64,000 bases of DNA, taken from positions 91,845-155,844 of the forward strand of contig JBBHKE010002994.1 in the NCBI GenBank assembly GCA_037447655.1, in the 5' to 3' direction. The position numbers and the translations under genes are program-made. Each line of letters starts with the position of its first letter. The stretch's first letter is position 1. The notes below the pieces were generated by a model. It did not search any database, was not told the DNA's origin, and was given only the letters and a program-made list of their open reading frames with translations. This DNA comes from Zygnema cylindricum (lineage: Eukaryota > Streptophyta > Zygnematophyceae > Zygnematales > Zygnemataceae). Shown in pieces: positions 44,341 through 56,929 of the stretch.

Positions 44341-45440
44341 TTCCTCGGCCGAGTCCTTCTCGTTCTGGTTTTTACCTGCAAGGATAACATATTCTCGAAA
44401 ACCTAGAAAGTTAGGAAGCTCAAAGTCGTCAAAATTTTCTGATTCAAATCTGATTTTTACTTACTTTGTATACTTAAAGGGGTCCATAGACTTTCCTTCA
44501 TCCATGATTTCTAGATGCTTTACTAAAAATACATCTTCTCTTTTGAGATCATAAACTCTATATTTTTTTACATCCTCATCATACCCCAACAAGTATACCG
44601 GTTATCCTTTAGGATCTAATTTCCAATTTGACCAATCGGTATCTAGACAGAACACTTGGCTACCAAATACTTTTAGGTGAGATATATCTCGTTTTCGGCT
44701 TATCTATCTCTCATAAGGTGTTTGGCCTTTTACCGCTGAAGTAAAAACTCTATTTTTGAGGTAATTCGTAGAGTTCATAGCTTCAGCCCAAAACCTTTTT
44801 CCTATCTTTTTATCTGACAACACACTTCGGGCACTATCACTTAGTGTAAGTTATGTTATGGGCTTTTTATGTGATCTTCTTAAATTGCTTCTTTGATCAG
44901 CGACCGTCCGATCATCCAAATGTGACGATAGTCTATCGTAAGTTGTGTTATGGGCTTTTCATGTGATCTTATTAGATCGCTATCCCTCAAAAAATCCTTT
45001 AACTCGTTGGAGGTATACTCACCAACATTGTGACTCCTTACTCTCTCAATCGAGGTTTCATGGAGTTTCTCACTCCATGCCTTGTATTGCTTAAATTTTC
45101 CAGAGCCTCTGATTTTTTTTGCAAAAAACATACCCTGGAGTAGCGAGACCAATCATCGGTGAGGGTCATCATAAATCTTTTCCCCCCGGGTGACGTCACT
45201 TTAGCTGTTCCCTAGATATCCGTATGTACCAAATCTAAAACCTTTTCTCCTTAATAGGTGGCGGTTTGTGGAAAAGGTAATTAGTGTGCTTTTCCTTGAG
45301 CACATACACCAAAATCACTTAGATTCTCATTTTCACCAAAATGAATCATTTCCACTACGGCCATCTTTTTCATCTCTTTTAACTTATCTAGATTCACATG
45401 CCCAAGCCTCTTATGCCACAACATTATATCATGAACCCCC
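44341..45440 (-). pseudogene. A2 integrase, rearranged
   Basis: WHKRLGHVNLDKLKEMKKMAVVE and the CAQGKAH part are at about 45,290-45,425. KAWSEKLHETSIERVRSHNVGEY near 45,040-45,090 has the catalytic SDN as SHN, so Asp is lost. At 44,848-44,985 a TAAGTTATGTTATGGGCTTTT-like segment is present twice around an unrelated stretch and replaces the part with the third acidic residue. The C-terminal domain (44,341-44,845) is in broken frames. Confidence 0.83.
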
Positions 45441-47110
45441 GCATAGTAAGTTTTCTTCTTTTCATTGATTAAAATCAGCCTAAATATCCCTTGGCTACCT
45501 TTTTCAGCAGTGAAATAAATTTCTTCCTCAAAGCTAGCAGTAAAAACTCCTTTCCTAATGCTATTGTCAAAACCCTTATCATCTAACACAGAAGTAAAGA
45601 TGAGGTTTTTGTCTAACTCCGGAATAAACAACACATTTGAGAATGTAACAATTGATGTCTTTCCTAGCACTAACACTTTCAGATCTACCGATCCTACAAA
45701 AGTAATAGTGACTATCCTCCCATCCCCGTACTCTATCTCTGCAGTGGGGATCTTTCTCATTTTTGTGAACATGTGTTTGTCCTTACACATGTGCATATAG
45801 GCACATGAGTCCACAATCCAACCTATTTCACCTTTCAATCCACCGAAGGCACATTTCTCCTTACGTGGATTTTGGGCCTCGGATTTTGCCTCCAACTCCT
45901 CATCCAACAAGAGTTCATGGTCCTCGTCCTCGGATTCCCCTCAAGTACCTACGTCACAAGGGCCTTTTTCTTTCCTCTCAGAGATCCACCAATCTGTCCC
46001 TCGTTTAATTGAAGTTTGAGTAGCTTAGAGCACTCAGCCATATAGTGACATGCTTTCTTACAGAAATGAAACAGTCCCTTCGGAGCCCTCGATCGCGACT
46101 CATCGTACTGATTTTTTTGTCCTCTTCCTCTATAGTTTCCAACTTACTTTTTGGGATCTTTGTTCCTCCAATCGATCCCGACTGCCAAAGCTTGTCCACT
46201 CTTTCCTCCCCTACAGATCTTTATCGTATTCTCTCGAACGAGAATCATCCCTACCACAGAATTCCAAAATCCACCTCGAGTTCGGCAAATCCTGCACAAG
46301 GTTGACTATGTTGTCGTAGTCATCGGGTAATTTCATGAGTAAGCAGTTAACCTTTTCCTTTTCAGTTTCTACTTTTCCAGCACTCTCTAGCTCCATGAAA
46401 AGTGTTGCGAGCTCATTACAAAAATCCAACATCTTCCCCCCCTTGTATACTTATGCATCAATTTTCTGATCAGCCATTTGTTGTAGTTGAATTGTACCAC
46501 TTCGGTACATCTGTATAAAAGCCACCCATAGATCAGATGCTCTTTCTACCTCCAAATGAGGAGATGGAAGTCCTTGAGTAAGATGGCGGCATATGAAGTG
46601 TTTTGCCGCCATGTTATTGCCATCCCATGTATCAATATCACTCTCTTCATTCCTCGGAACAATTGTCATGAAAGCCGATCCGGTTGCTATAGGTGTTGCG
46701 ATTGGTGTGATATTTTGTTTGAAGCTATTCTTGCATAGAAATCATCACGGTTCCGTTTGAAAATATTTTTGCATAGAAAGCATCACGACTCCCGTTTGAA
46801 GTTATTTCTGCACGGTTTCCGTTTGAAGTTTTTTCTGCATAGAAAGCGCTACGGCTCCCGTTTGAAATTATTTTCCCTTGTCCATCACAATTCTCTCCCC
46901 ATACTCACTCTCCTCCGGTGGGGCTAGATCTGCCTTTTCGGTAAACTTGTTCCTTGCAAACCTTGGAGAGATACCTAGGCTAGATGGACGCCTCACCCGT
47001 CCACTCACTATCCCCCAAAACCTTTTCTCACATAGAGCTCTTATCATCATAATTTCCCAGTATATGAAGCCAGTTCCATTAAAGATGGGCACCTTAGAGG
47101 GTGGGCCCAT
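45281..47110 (-). pseudogene. A2 gag-protease, broken
   Basis: Gag starts at ATG 47,110-47,108 (MGPPSKVPIFNGTGFIYWEIMMIRALCEKRFWGIVSGRV). Capsid pieces are at 46,451-46,669 and 46,211-46,432, with the knuckle region near 46,040-46,080. The protease frame 45,281-45,910 reads WIVDSCAYMHMC, so the DSG glycine is Cys. A tandem repeat at 46,705-46,880 disrupts the linker after the gag start. Confidence 0.86.
46705..46880. repeat. CCGTTTGAA minisatellite in A2 gag
   Basis: Four to five imperfect units of about 30-50 bp share CCGTTTGAA(G/A)(T/A)TATTTTTGCATAGAAAGC and a CATCACGG(C/T)TCC spacer. A1 and the B copies lack it. Confidence 0.85.
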
Positions 47111-47114
47111 AACC
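47100..47114 (-). other. A2 primer-binding site, exact half-tRNA-iMet match
   Basis: The + strand is GGTGGGCCCATAACC, 15 of 15. Gag ATG at 47,110-47,108 is inside, and the LTR begins at 47,115. Confidence 0.75.
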
Positions 47115-48151
47115 TATAACTTTGAGACCTCCATTGGTCCTCTGAGTAGGCAGCTCACAATAAGCCCTTAGGATAACCCTAACCCCTTTGTGTTTCAACA
47201 AGAATAACAACCACCCTGGCAGACAAAAACTTTGACCACCTTCACCCGTGTGAACAAAGAATCCCTTAAGTCGATAGCAAAAAGAAAGTCAAAATTTGCT
47301 CCCCTAAGCAATGAGTTATGAAGGGTAAAAGATGGCCTATTTGTACAGAAGCATTCTGCGAGAGAGGCTGCCTACCTCAGATTCTACTAAGGCTAAAACC
47401 CCTCTCTAATCCCTCTACTAATAGCGTACGACACCAATCAAAATACTGTGTTGTACAGAAAGGTATCAGTGCCGGAGTACTTTCTGTACGGACATTGTAT
47501 GGCATGGCCAAAGAGGTGACGCGTGCCAGATCAGAACTCGCTCTAAAATTCTCCGGAGATGTCGTAAGGAAATGAGATGTCGCCACGTGTCCCTTGATGT
47601 GGTGGCGACCGAAAACCGCCAAAAAGTCCACTCTGTGATATCGGCTCCTATGGTGGCCTTTCAATAAAAGACGGTTTTTAATTCTAGCCGTCGAAACAAA
47701 TGTGCGATATATTTATTTTATGTGGTACTCTAATCTGTACTACGAATCCGTTCACTCCATTAACTGAAATTCTTAACTTGTTTTTGTTTAAGTCGTTATC
47801 GTACCCTATATATCATAACACTGGCCCTAGACTAAAGGACAACTACTTTGACGGACGGCACTAGCTCTAGACTATAGGACAAAGCTAACGGCTACTTTGA
47901 CGGATGACAGGTACTTAGATCAAATCCTTGGTATGTTAATCCTTTTGGTAAATCTACCAAGGATTTGTTGTCTATCTCTCTAGAAAGCTTTAGGCATCCA
48001 TGGCTCTAGCTCCCTCTCTAGCCTTTAGTGACTATGGCAAGTGTGGGGGCTTGAGAGTGGAGTTAGAGGGAGACTGCCTTTGCTATTTTCGTGCGTTTAT
48101 TTTACAAGTTTCAAACCTAGAAAATACCAAAAGAAAACATCAATTTCCACA
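47115..48151 (-). repeat. A2 5' LTR
   Basis: It is A-type by similarity to A1 and to the solo LTR. The minus strand starts TGTGGAAATTGATG at 48,151. The inner end reads TA instead of CA. Confidence 0.85.
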
Positions 48152-49534
48152 ATGGCTTCTTTCTGAGCTGTAAAAGAATTGATGTGGGTGAAGTCTTTGC
48201 TTGGTGAGCTTGGTCATCTTAAAAGTGGTGTGCAGAAATTATTTGTGAGTACTCGGCAGCCATTTCCATTGCTGCCAATCCCAAACACCATGTCAAAGCC
48301 AAACAAATGGATATTAGACTAAGTTTTATAAGAGAGAAAATAGAGAACAAAATAATAAGTTTAGAATATAGATTACATAATGAAATGGTAGCAGATATGA
48401 TGACAAAACCTGTACCATCTCCTAAATTAATCTTTTGTGGAGAAAATTGTGGTCTCAAACTAAAAGTTGACTAGAAAATAAGGGTAGTATAGAAATTAAA
48501 GGTTTTTTTTCTTTATGTATTTTTTAAGTCTAAAATAGAAAAATGAAAGTCAATAAAGTAGCCTGTTTCTCACTCTACTCTTTAGTTCCCATACTTGTTG
48601 TAGTCACTGAAGACCGAAGAGAGAGCAACAACCATGGCAGCCTAGGGTGCTGAGAGCAACAACCATGGCAGCCTAGGGTGCTATCTAAGGAGACGAGGGG
48701 TAGGCTAAGTACTTAGGCTTTATCAAAAAGGCTACCAAAATCAGGAATTGATCTTGGTACCAACAATCCCTCACGGTATCCGGTAGCCGTTAGCTTTATC
48801 TTATAGCTTAGGACCAATGTTGCGATATATATGGTATAATAGATATTTAAAGTTTTACACATGCAGTATTTCATTTAACTGATACAACGGGGACGTAGAG
48901 CATATAAATCATTGTACTTTATATACCATATAAAATAAATGCTACAGACAATTATTTCAACGGTCTGTGTGAAAAGGCAATTCGGATCAACGGCCAAGTT
49001 TCAAGCCGAGATTCCGGAATGGCTGCATTGGCAGTTTTCGTATGCTGCCACATCTGATGACAAGTGGTAACACCTTACTGGTTTACGAAATCTATGCAGC
49101 GCATAAGACTAAGTCCGGATGTGACAAATATCACTATTTTGACCATGTCGTACAAGAGCCGTACAGAAAGTACTCCGACACCTATACCTTTTTGTGCGGT
49201 ACAATCCTATGATCCGTGCCGTACTTCAGTAGAAGGGGGTTTAGAGAGGGATTTATACTTGAGCCAAAATTAGTGGAAGCTGCTTTTCTCCGAGAGAGCT
49301 CGTGTACAAAAGGTCAACTTTGACCATTCATAACTTACTGCTCAAGGGAGCAAATTCAGAGATTCTTTTTGCATTGACTCAGGGGAGTATTGTCTTAATA
49401 AGGGTGAAGGTAGTAAGAGTTTTAGTTTGCAAGGGTGGCAGTTTTCCTTGTTCAAACACAAAAGGGTCAAGGTTATCTTAGGGGCTTCGTGTGAGCTGCC
49501 CATTTTGAGGACCTATGGAGGTCTCAAAATTGCA
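48152..49534 (+). mobile_element. Ty1/copia element A3, 3' end
   Basis: On the + strand the RNase H C-terminus (48,152-48,474) shows ELMWVKSLLGELGHLKSGVQ, NPKHH-like residues, MVADMMTKPVPSPKLIF and CGLKLKVD before the stop. A polypurine tract and a 3' LTR follow (about 48,488-49,534). The frame has a stop (TGA at 48,163) and indels. A2 cut it just after the codons for EYMA. Confidence 0.85.
48488..49534 (+). repeat. A3 3' LTR
   Basis: The start is TATAGAAATTAAAGG (TG decayed to TA) and the end GGAGGTCTCAAAATTGCA. It contains a 32-bp direct duplication (GAGAGCAACAACCATGGCAG at 48,619 and 48,651). Confidence 0.85.
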
Positions 49535-49539
49535 AGATC

Positions 49540-49830
49540 TACGTACGTAAAATTGTCACCCCCCTCGCTCGCACGCCAACTCCCCCCCCCCCCCACTGAG
49601 GGCGCGCCACAAAGGGGGGTGGGGGAGGTTTGAATTATTTTTGGCCTATCGTCATTTCAATGTATCACAATTAAAATATGTATTGTGATATCAGCCGAAA
49701 TATCATGTTAGTAAGCTCCTCGATATATTGCAGCAATGTATCGATTATCAGGTACCCAAAGTTTGGTACATATCGAATATTGTCAAAGGGCCTTCGATAC
49801 ACAACAATAAATTTTGGGTTGTTTTACCAT
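49540..49830. mobile_element. truncated hAT-type MITE
   Basis: The right end CGATACACAACAATA resembles the tips of the MITEs at 53,789-54,180 and 56,180-56,637. The GC-rich core (CACTGAGGGCGCGCC with a C14 run) matches the reverse complement of the core of the first. The left terminus is not found. Confidence 0.5.
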
Positions 49831-52800
49831 GCGTTTAATGCGTATGACACACCTTTGCTACCAAACCAACCCCATTATCTCTAACGACTAAAAAAGAGGT
49901 AAGAATTTATAAAAATCCTATAAGCTTTAGAGACCAAATTGATTGAGACTTGGAACATAAACGACACATCATCTCAAAGGAAAATTGAAAAAAAATTGAA
50001 TTCTGTAGATTGTTTTAAGCCATCGAGTAATTTTGACAGCAAAAAGTTGTGAGGTCAAAGGAGGGAGGCTGTTATGGCCCCTCGCTTTGAAATAACATTA
50101 ACCACAAAAATAAAAAAACTCCTCCAAATCAGCGCCCATCCACCCAAATATCTTGACCATTATCAAAATATAATCATTTATAACATGTGGCGCGTAAAAT
50201 TATTTTTGTTGTTTCTCTCAATCTCACTACAACCAGTGTGGTGACCCATTTGCAGAGTTGTAGGAAAGGTAGGGCTCGATAAACCAATGTCTGTAAAAAT
50301 ATAAGTAACAATAAGTAGAACTATATTCGTCGCAAAAAACTAAAATGTGAAAAGCAAAAAATACCTTGTTTTAACCGTACTTTTAATAGTCCTCTGATTA
50401 GTGTCGTGTGCCAAAAAGTACTCCTTTCCATGTGAGCTACAAAGCGAGTTAAGTGAAGGTGGATGAAGGCGACTTAATCTAATACAAGTGAGTTTAGGGG
50501 TTGTGAAATAAAAAGTGGTAAAAATGGGAATAATAGGTACTTTAGCTCCAAAACGAGAGTCTTAATATGAGAGAAAACAACCTCGAAAATAATATAGCCT
50601 CGATAAAATGATATCAATCAAAGGTTACATTTGTCCCATAAGAGATGTGTGGGACCTTTGTGATTGGATCCAAAACAGGGGAGGAAAAAGTAGTGATGCT
50701 CGCAACAACAATAGAACAAATACGACATGTTGCTCGGAAAAAGGCGTTTATTTAATGAAATCATCGTGACGCAAACAAAAAGAAGATGATAAAATAAGAG
50801 ATTGGCGTGGATGGCAACAGCAAACAAACAACCGACAAGTCGAGCTCCATAAACATGATACGATCGACCCGCGTGTTGTAAATAATCCTACCCCCCATAC
50901 CCCCTCTTCTCGCCCCTCTTATGGAGATAGGAGAAGTTGACTAAATATGGGCAATAAAACAAATTAGTGATCAAAGCCCTAAAGGCACCACAATGCGTGG
51001 AGGGTGTCTTATAGGTGGTCATTGTATGGGGACAAGGATGATACAATGGCATGGGTTGGAGGGAATTGTGGGTGAGTTAGGAATAACAGTTAGTGAAACG
51101 ACACATGGGCATAAGCCACTCTAATGCCGAAGAGTTTGGGATCGCTTAGTGTTTGAGTTGATCATCTGTTAGTATTGGCATTAATGTTTTATTTGTGATT
51201 AAAATATTTTTTCTTCGGGCACACTCGTTTCATGAAGGAGAGCCGATAAAAAGGTAATAAAACTTTCTTTTCATAACAACCAATAGATTAATAAGTGGAC
51301 AAGTGTGCACATATACAAAGAATATTAAAGGTTGTAAATTTTGTTAACGCTAATAAAAATACACAATTGGTTTATTTATACAAAGACTTGTGACAATTCT
51401 TGCTCAAAGAAACATGGTTTCTAGATTGATGGTTAGCTTTGTCCTAAAACGTTGTCATTATTAAATTTACGAGTCCGTACAAGAACCTTTGGTGATTGCA
51501 TATCGGAATGTTTTCGCGACAACATGTGCACTTTGGAAGTATGTGGTTGTATCAAAATTAGTACACCAATTTTGGCTTAAGTTTTGTTTTTACTCGTTAT
51601 GTTAACATTATAGAATTTGCAATATCTTATAAACATTTCTTGCTGTGCGATTCTAGCTCAGGTCAAAAATAGTTCACAATGTATGTTAAGAAACATCCGG
51701 ATTTATTCTCAATGTTCTCTATTTGTCCGATTTCCAAATATCGGAACCTCGCCGCCGATATGGAAGTTACCTGTACCGCAAGTTACATTTGAGAGGTTTT
51801 TTCTATTTGGGGTTGCCGAACAGCAGAGCTTGTCGTGTACTCGATTGGTAAACGTTACCGCAACCCCTTATTTGGCGTTGGTTCACCGGTCTTAACAGCA
51901 CTTCTCCGCATTTTTTGGGTATTCCAATCGTTCGCGGCTGCGGTTTCATCGTGACCGTACAGTGCGGGTTTATTATACGTCGATTACGATTACGACGGGA
52001 TTTGCTGTTCAATTACAGTTTTGCCTGGCAGTTACATATTTGCTGTTTCGCAATTTTCCTTGTCGCTTCTGCTCTCCGTTTTAATCTGCCCGGAACCGGG
52101 TAAAAAACGAAAAATGTACGGCGGTTGTGACTTTTGTACAACTGTCGATCTCTCATCTCTTGTTTGCTTTGGGTCTCTTGAGATACCACGCGAATATTGG
52201 TGTGAAAATCTTTACAGCCTGTCCGACAAACATTTGTTCGAAAATGTTGGTTAACGGCCAGAAAGCCGCACTGCAAATCTCGATGCAGCTGGGAATATGC
52301 GACAAAGGAACTTTCTATTGCGCCCGTTAAAGATCTGCTCTGCTGGACCAATGGTAGGCTGCGCTGGCGTGCAGAAACCTCCATTTGTCAGTCAGCGCAA
52401 CTAGATTTTGTCTCTAGTTTTTGGCCGTCGATATGAGCCTTGGCAGACTACAGTTACAGCGTAGATCTAACGGCAGTGAATAAACCGTAGAAGTGAGTTT
52501 GTACTGTAAAGTACGATAATGTACCATTTTCTCGTTTATAACACTATTTGAGTCTTAGTGTGTCAGGACACGTGTATTGTACTAATGACTTTCTAATGAA
52601 ATGAAGTCAACAAAATAGTTTATTGTCCGTATAGCGTCCTTCCAATGGATTTGGTCTTAACTCAGCAACATTTCGAAATGTCGTATATGTCAAAGCTATT
52701 TCTAGCTAGGGAGATCCACTGTATTCTCCTATCACGAAATTGTATGGACTACAACCGTGAATCGTTATTAGCGTCAATGTTTTTTTCGCCACGTAAAACA

Positions 52801-53780
52801 TATTTTCTCCGTACACACTTATCGTATTTTCAATTTGAGACCGTCAATCAGAAGCTGAGAATGCTATCTTTCGATCGCATCCGTCAGATCTACAATCCTA
52901 CAAGTGTGTACGGAGAAAAGATGTTTTAAGAGACGAAAAAAACATTAACACTAATAGAGATTCAAGGTGTGTACCGGCATTGCCGTCGGCAGATTCTCTC
53001 TTCCAGCAAGAAGCGAGATCACAAGTGTAGCTTTTAGTTACTTACTTTATTGTGAGCAGCTACAGTAATTTAACGTAAAATGTCAGAAAATGAGACAAAG
53101 TATAAGCTGATGTCCAGAAATTGCCTCACAGAGTGAACAGTGCGCAGCGTCAGTTTCCTTGTCGTGCCAGCCTGTCTGACATGTCATGTCTGCAAATAAA
53201 CAAGAGAGTACTTTTGAAGCTTTCATATAGGATGAATATCAGATTCGCACAAAGTACGGAAGCAGACGTCCGTAATAATAATTTACAAATAACTTTAATA
53301 ATTTTGCCATAATAGTTTGTCAGACGGCCGTCGCTTGTCGGTTACCTGGCGAAACATTGACAGCCTGGCCAGCGTGAAACGTGCGAGCTCTGTTTCCGTG
53401 CGTTTCAAAAGTACAGTACGGTACTGTACTTCGAAAGCATTTCATACAGTCTGTCGCTATCGGAGTTAGTAAATTATTAGGGTTGACACTTTTCTAAAAC
53501 CAGCTACAATAAAATAATTCTGCCACGTGGCTCATTATGAGCCACTTATCTGAATAGTGTTATCAACACTATTATGACATTTTGTGTCAAAAAAAAACTG
53601 ACTCGAATTAGGGTGATTATTGTACCCGCGATGGGCAGTGCACACCTTTTGTCGTTATTAACGTCAAACTGGAATAGGAAATTAGCGTCATTTGTTTACC
53701 ATGGAGTTCATACTGGTATTATTAATCTTATTTTAATTCTGAATGGCGTGGCTAATTCGGGACCGTTTAAATTAATATTG
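49831..53780. other. intergenic, no gene recognised
   Basis: Open frames here are short (under 130 codons), lack recognisable motifs and mostly overlap on both strands (for example 51,617-52,384). GC rises around 51,720-52,400, which might mark an old repeat, but no termini are visible. Confidence 0.5.
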
Positions 53781-53785
53781 TCAAA

Positions 53786-54178
53786 AGTGTTGGGTATCGG
53801 GTAAATTCATATCGCGATAATTTCGATATTCAATATATCGAATATCGATCGAGCAGATTCCTCGATATATCGTACCGGGACCAACATAAATCATCGCGAT
53901 GTATATCGCAAAAACTGGGTGTCCGTACAGTACTAGTACGGAAAATCGTACGAAAAATCATACGGAACCCCCGGCGCGCGCTCAGTGGGAGGGGTTGAAA
54001 AAAAAAAATTTGGGAAAAAAAAAAAAAAAAAAAAAAATTAATGTCTCGATATATCGGCGATACGATATATTGGCGATATATCGCGATGGTTTGGTTTTCA
54101 ATATATCGAAGCGATATATCGATTATCGGAAATTCGATATATATCGAATATCGGCAAAAGGTCCTCGATACCCAACAC
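53786..54178. mobile_element. hAT-type MITE with TSD ATTGTCAA
   Basis: Tips AGTGTTGGGTATCG and CGATACCCAACACT are inverted copies, flanked by ATTGTCAA at about 53,777-53,784 and 54,180-54,187. The 8-bp duplication and TAGTGTTG-like ends fit hAT elements. The interior is rich in CGATATATCG palindromes and has a GC core and a long A run (about 54,000-54,040). It has no transposase. Confidence 0.82.
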
Positions 54179-54189
54179 TAATTGTCAAG

Positions 54190-56170
54190 ATAAATAAAAT
54201 AATGTCATTTACATTGTTTTAAGTTTAAAGGGGTATAGTTTTGGGGCGCCGATTTAGAGTCATTGCCGCTAATAATAGCCGATACTGTTGTACCTTTCTC
54301 TACTAATTCAAACTGTCAATTTCATTCGCACTAAATATCGAGCTAAATTTTATATGCTCATACGAAATTCTTCATGTCACCGCACATTAAATATTTAAAA
54401 CACTGCTGCTCAGCTGATGACTAGAAGCCAAAATTATCCACATTATTTAACGTTATCCACCGCAAGTTGTTGGTTAGTAATACTATAAAGACAAAACCGT
54501 ACATAGTCTGACAGACAAATATCCACGCCATTTAATGATAAAAACAATTGTTTTTCCAAACCGATCTAGGATCCGTCCAAATTTCATAACTACATTTTGT
54601 TGTGTAGGTCAATACTACGTACGGATAAAAACATTTTGTCGTTTATCCAATCTGCACGTACGAGTCCCTATCATTTCAATTTGCTTCGCATTAATGACCA
54701 CTTGCCACGAGTGCTATCCGTACACAATCTTCATTCGTCGCTTTCTATTACCACGTGGCACGTCAATTCCGGAAAAGAATTTTTGACCCAAATTGTACGG
54801 TTTGAAACATGACGGTCAGCCCCAACCGACAGTCTAAACCGCCGGGGAGCATCCCGCAAGGCCACAACCGTTCTGAAACCCTTCTCCGTACGACTACAAC
54901 GGCTACTGTTGGACCAAACCGGCCCTTCTGCTGACGTCAGCGGATGATATATGCCAGCTAGAGACTAGCCTCTAACCTGGTCCTTTTTGAAAAGAAATCA
55001 TCCCAAAAAAGTAGAAACCGTCGGTACTAGTTTCTGTCGTTTTAGCTTGGCTTCTCTTTCGTACGTCTATTCATAAAGTGTTTCGTACATAAATAATTTG
55101 GATCTGTCTGCTCTCATTACGGCACGTTGGAGACCACCAATGATTGTGTTAGATTTTGCTTCACGCATAATCTACCGACACGCGGGACTTCGGGAACGAC
55201 GCAACCACCGACGCTTTGTCCACTAGCGCCACTCCGCCTACGGCGTGGCGCAAAACGTCACATTTCCGTACTTTATGGACAATTTTTTGAAAAAATGACA
55301 TCTTTGATTGAATTTTTCATGACAGCTGTCGCGAAAGTTCCCTTGTGAAGCGCGTGTTTGAGATTCTTTGAGCAACTGGCAGCTCCCCATTGGCCCGCAG
55401 TCGTCTGAATTATCTGGTGCCATTCGGCAAGCTGATAAATTTTGAGACCGTCTTTTTTCAGTGGACAAGCGGTCAGCTGACTTATTTTGGAAAAATATTT
55501 ACTCTGACCGCACGCGTAAGTTTGAAACTCGGAGAAAAGTTTTGCCCTTTTACACAATTGTGGACCCCAAAAAAATGACGAATTAATAAACGTTGCAACA
55601 AAAAGTTAGATCACGACTATCGCTATTAGTGTAGCCGATTTTAACACATTGACTTAGATAGTGTTGTTTTCTGATTTTTGGTCAAATGTCGCGACTGAAT
55701 TAGCGCTATTACATTAATAATAATATGACAGCAACGTAGCTATGGTCATTTGCCCTTTTTTATATTACCCGGAAAAAGAAAACGATTATGGAAAATGATC
55801 AATTGAATTTTAAAATGGTCTACATAATTTACAGATAATAGCATGACATTAATGTATTCTAGACAATTGATGATTTTAATTGCAAAACAATTTGCTTTCT
55901 AATGTCAAAAATTTTATTAAAGTTTGGAAAGTCAAAATAACATAGGGATTTCATTAGATTTTATTAAACCCAGTTTAATTAAAACATACATATGTAATTG
56001 TATCATTTAAAACCACGACCTTTAAGTATTATAACAATGTTTTATTTATCGACCATTATGTATTAAATTGCATTTTGACATGAGCCAATTCTAATTCATG
56101 AAGTATTTTGCTATACAACAAAATATCACTAGCCTTACCACAAAATGAGGATTTACATTTTCTCTTGTAA
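54190..56170. other. intergenic, no gene recognised
   Basis: A palindromic GCTGACGTCAGC at about 54,932-54,943 resembles a cAMP-response-type bZIP site, with GATATATGCC just after it, which could be part of an old LTR promoter. Nothing else stands out. Confidence 0.4.
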
Positions 56171-56179
56171 CAATGTCAC

Positions 56180-56637
56180 TAGTGTTGTGTATCGACAATA
56201 AATTTATCCCGATAACACCAATACCGATAGTTATCACTTATCGGAGGGTCAGAGCTCCCGATATATCACTGCGAGACCAACAAATTCCTTATCAGCGATA
56301 AGTGGGAAAATATAGTATGCTATTTAATAGTATACTGTATTATGTTTTTAATGTATATAGCGTGGCATGCCACATGTAACAAGCTGTTCCGTACACTGTG
56401 TAACGTAATAACGACAATTCAGTACGATGGAATATGACGTACAATTGTACGAAACGAACCGTAAAATTATCACATAGTTATCGGTACCAGTGTTGTCACG
56501 ATAAATAACCGATATTATCGGTTTTTTATCGACGATAACATCAGTGTCGCTATATCGTGCCAATAAATCGATTATTAGCAAGCCAAAAAAAGGTACATAT
56601 CGATTATCGACAAAACCTTGCCGATACACAACACTAC
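56180..56637. mobile_element. hAT-type MITE, second copy
   Basis: Tips TAGTGTTGTGTATCG and CGATACACAACACTA are inverted. The flanking octamers AATGTCAC and CCTGTCAC match at six of eight positions. The interior again carries many TATCG/CGATA repeats but differs from the first MITE in the core. Confidence 0.78.
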
Positions 56638-56929
56638 CTGTCACCTATTTTATTTCACATATATAAATTACGCACAATTTAGTTCGTTGTTCCTAGGATG
56701 CATCGTTAATTTGCCCTTACAAAATTTAGAATTGACAAACGGTCAAAATAAAAAATAAGCACGAAGTTTTATGGTGAACTCCATGTTTTGCGGTTCGAAA
56801 AATTGAATAATAAAAAAAACAATTACAAATTTCAAATCTTTCATATCAGTATATAAATAAAGGAACGTTGTTCGCCTTCAGGGAAACCCTTATATAGGCG
56901 CCGTGTCTGTCTCAATTTGTTTCCATCAC

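Larger units (their letters stand above)
42433..48151 (-). mobile_element. Ty1/copia element A2
   Basis: A2 is on the minus strand, with the tail of a 3' LTR (42,433-42,534, cut by B3), polypurine tract (42,535-42,549), RNase H, RT, integrase, protease, gag, primer site and 5' LTR (47,115-48,151). It is inserted in another copia (A3) at ATGGC (48,152-48,156). All genes are broken. Confidence 0.88.

Noticed and set aside
51617-52384. Genes in the higher-GC stretch (several frames of 60-123 codons)
   Set aside because: Frames overlap on both strands, have no recognisable motifs and no consistent codon pattern.
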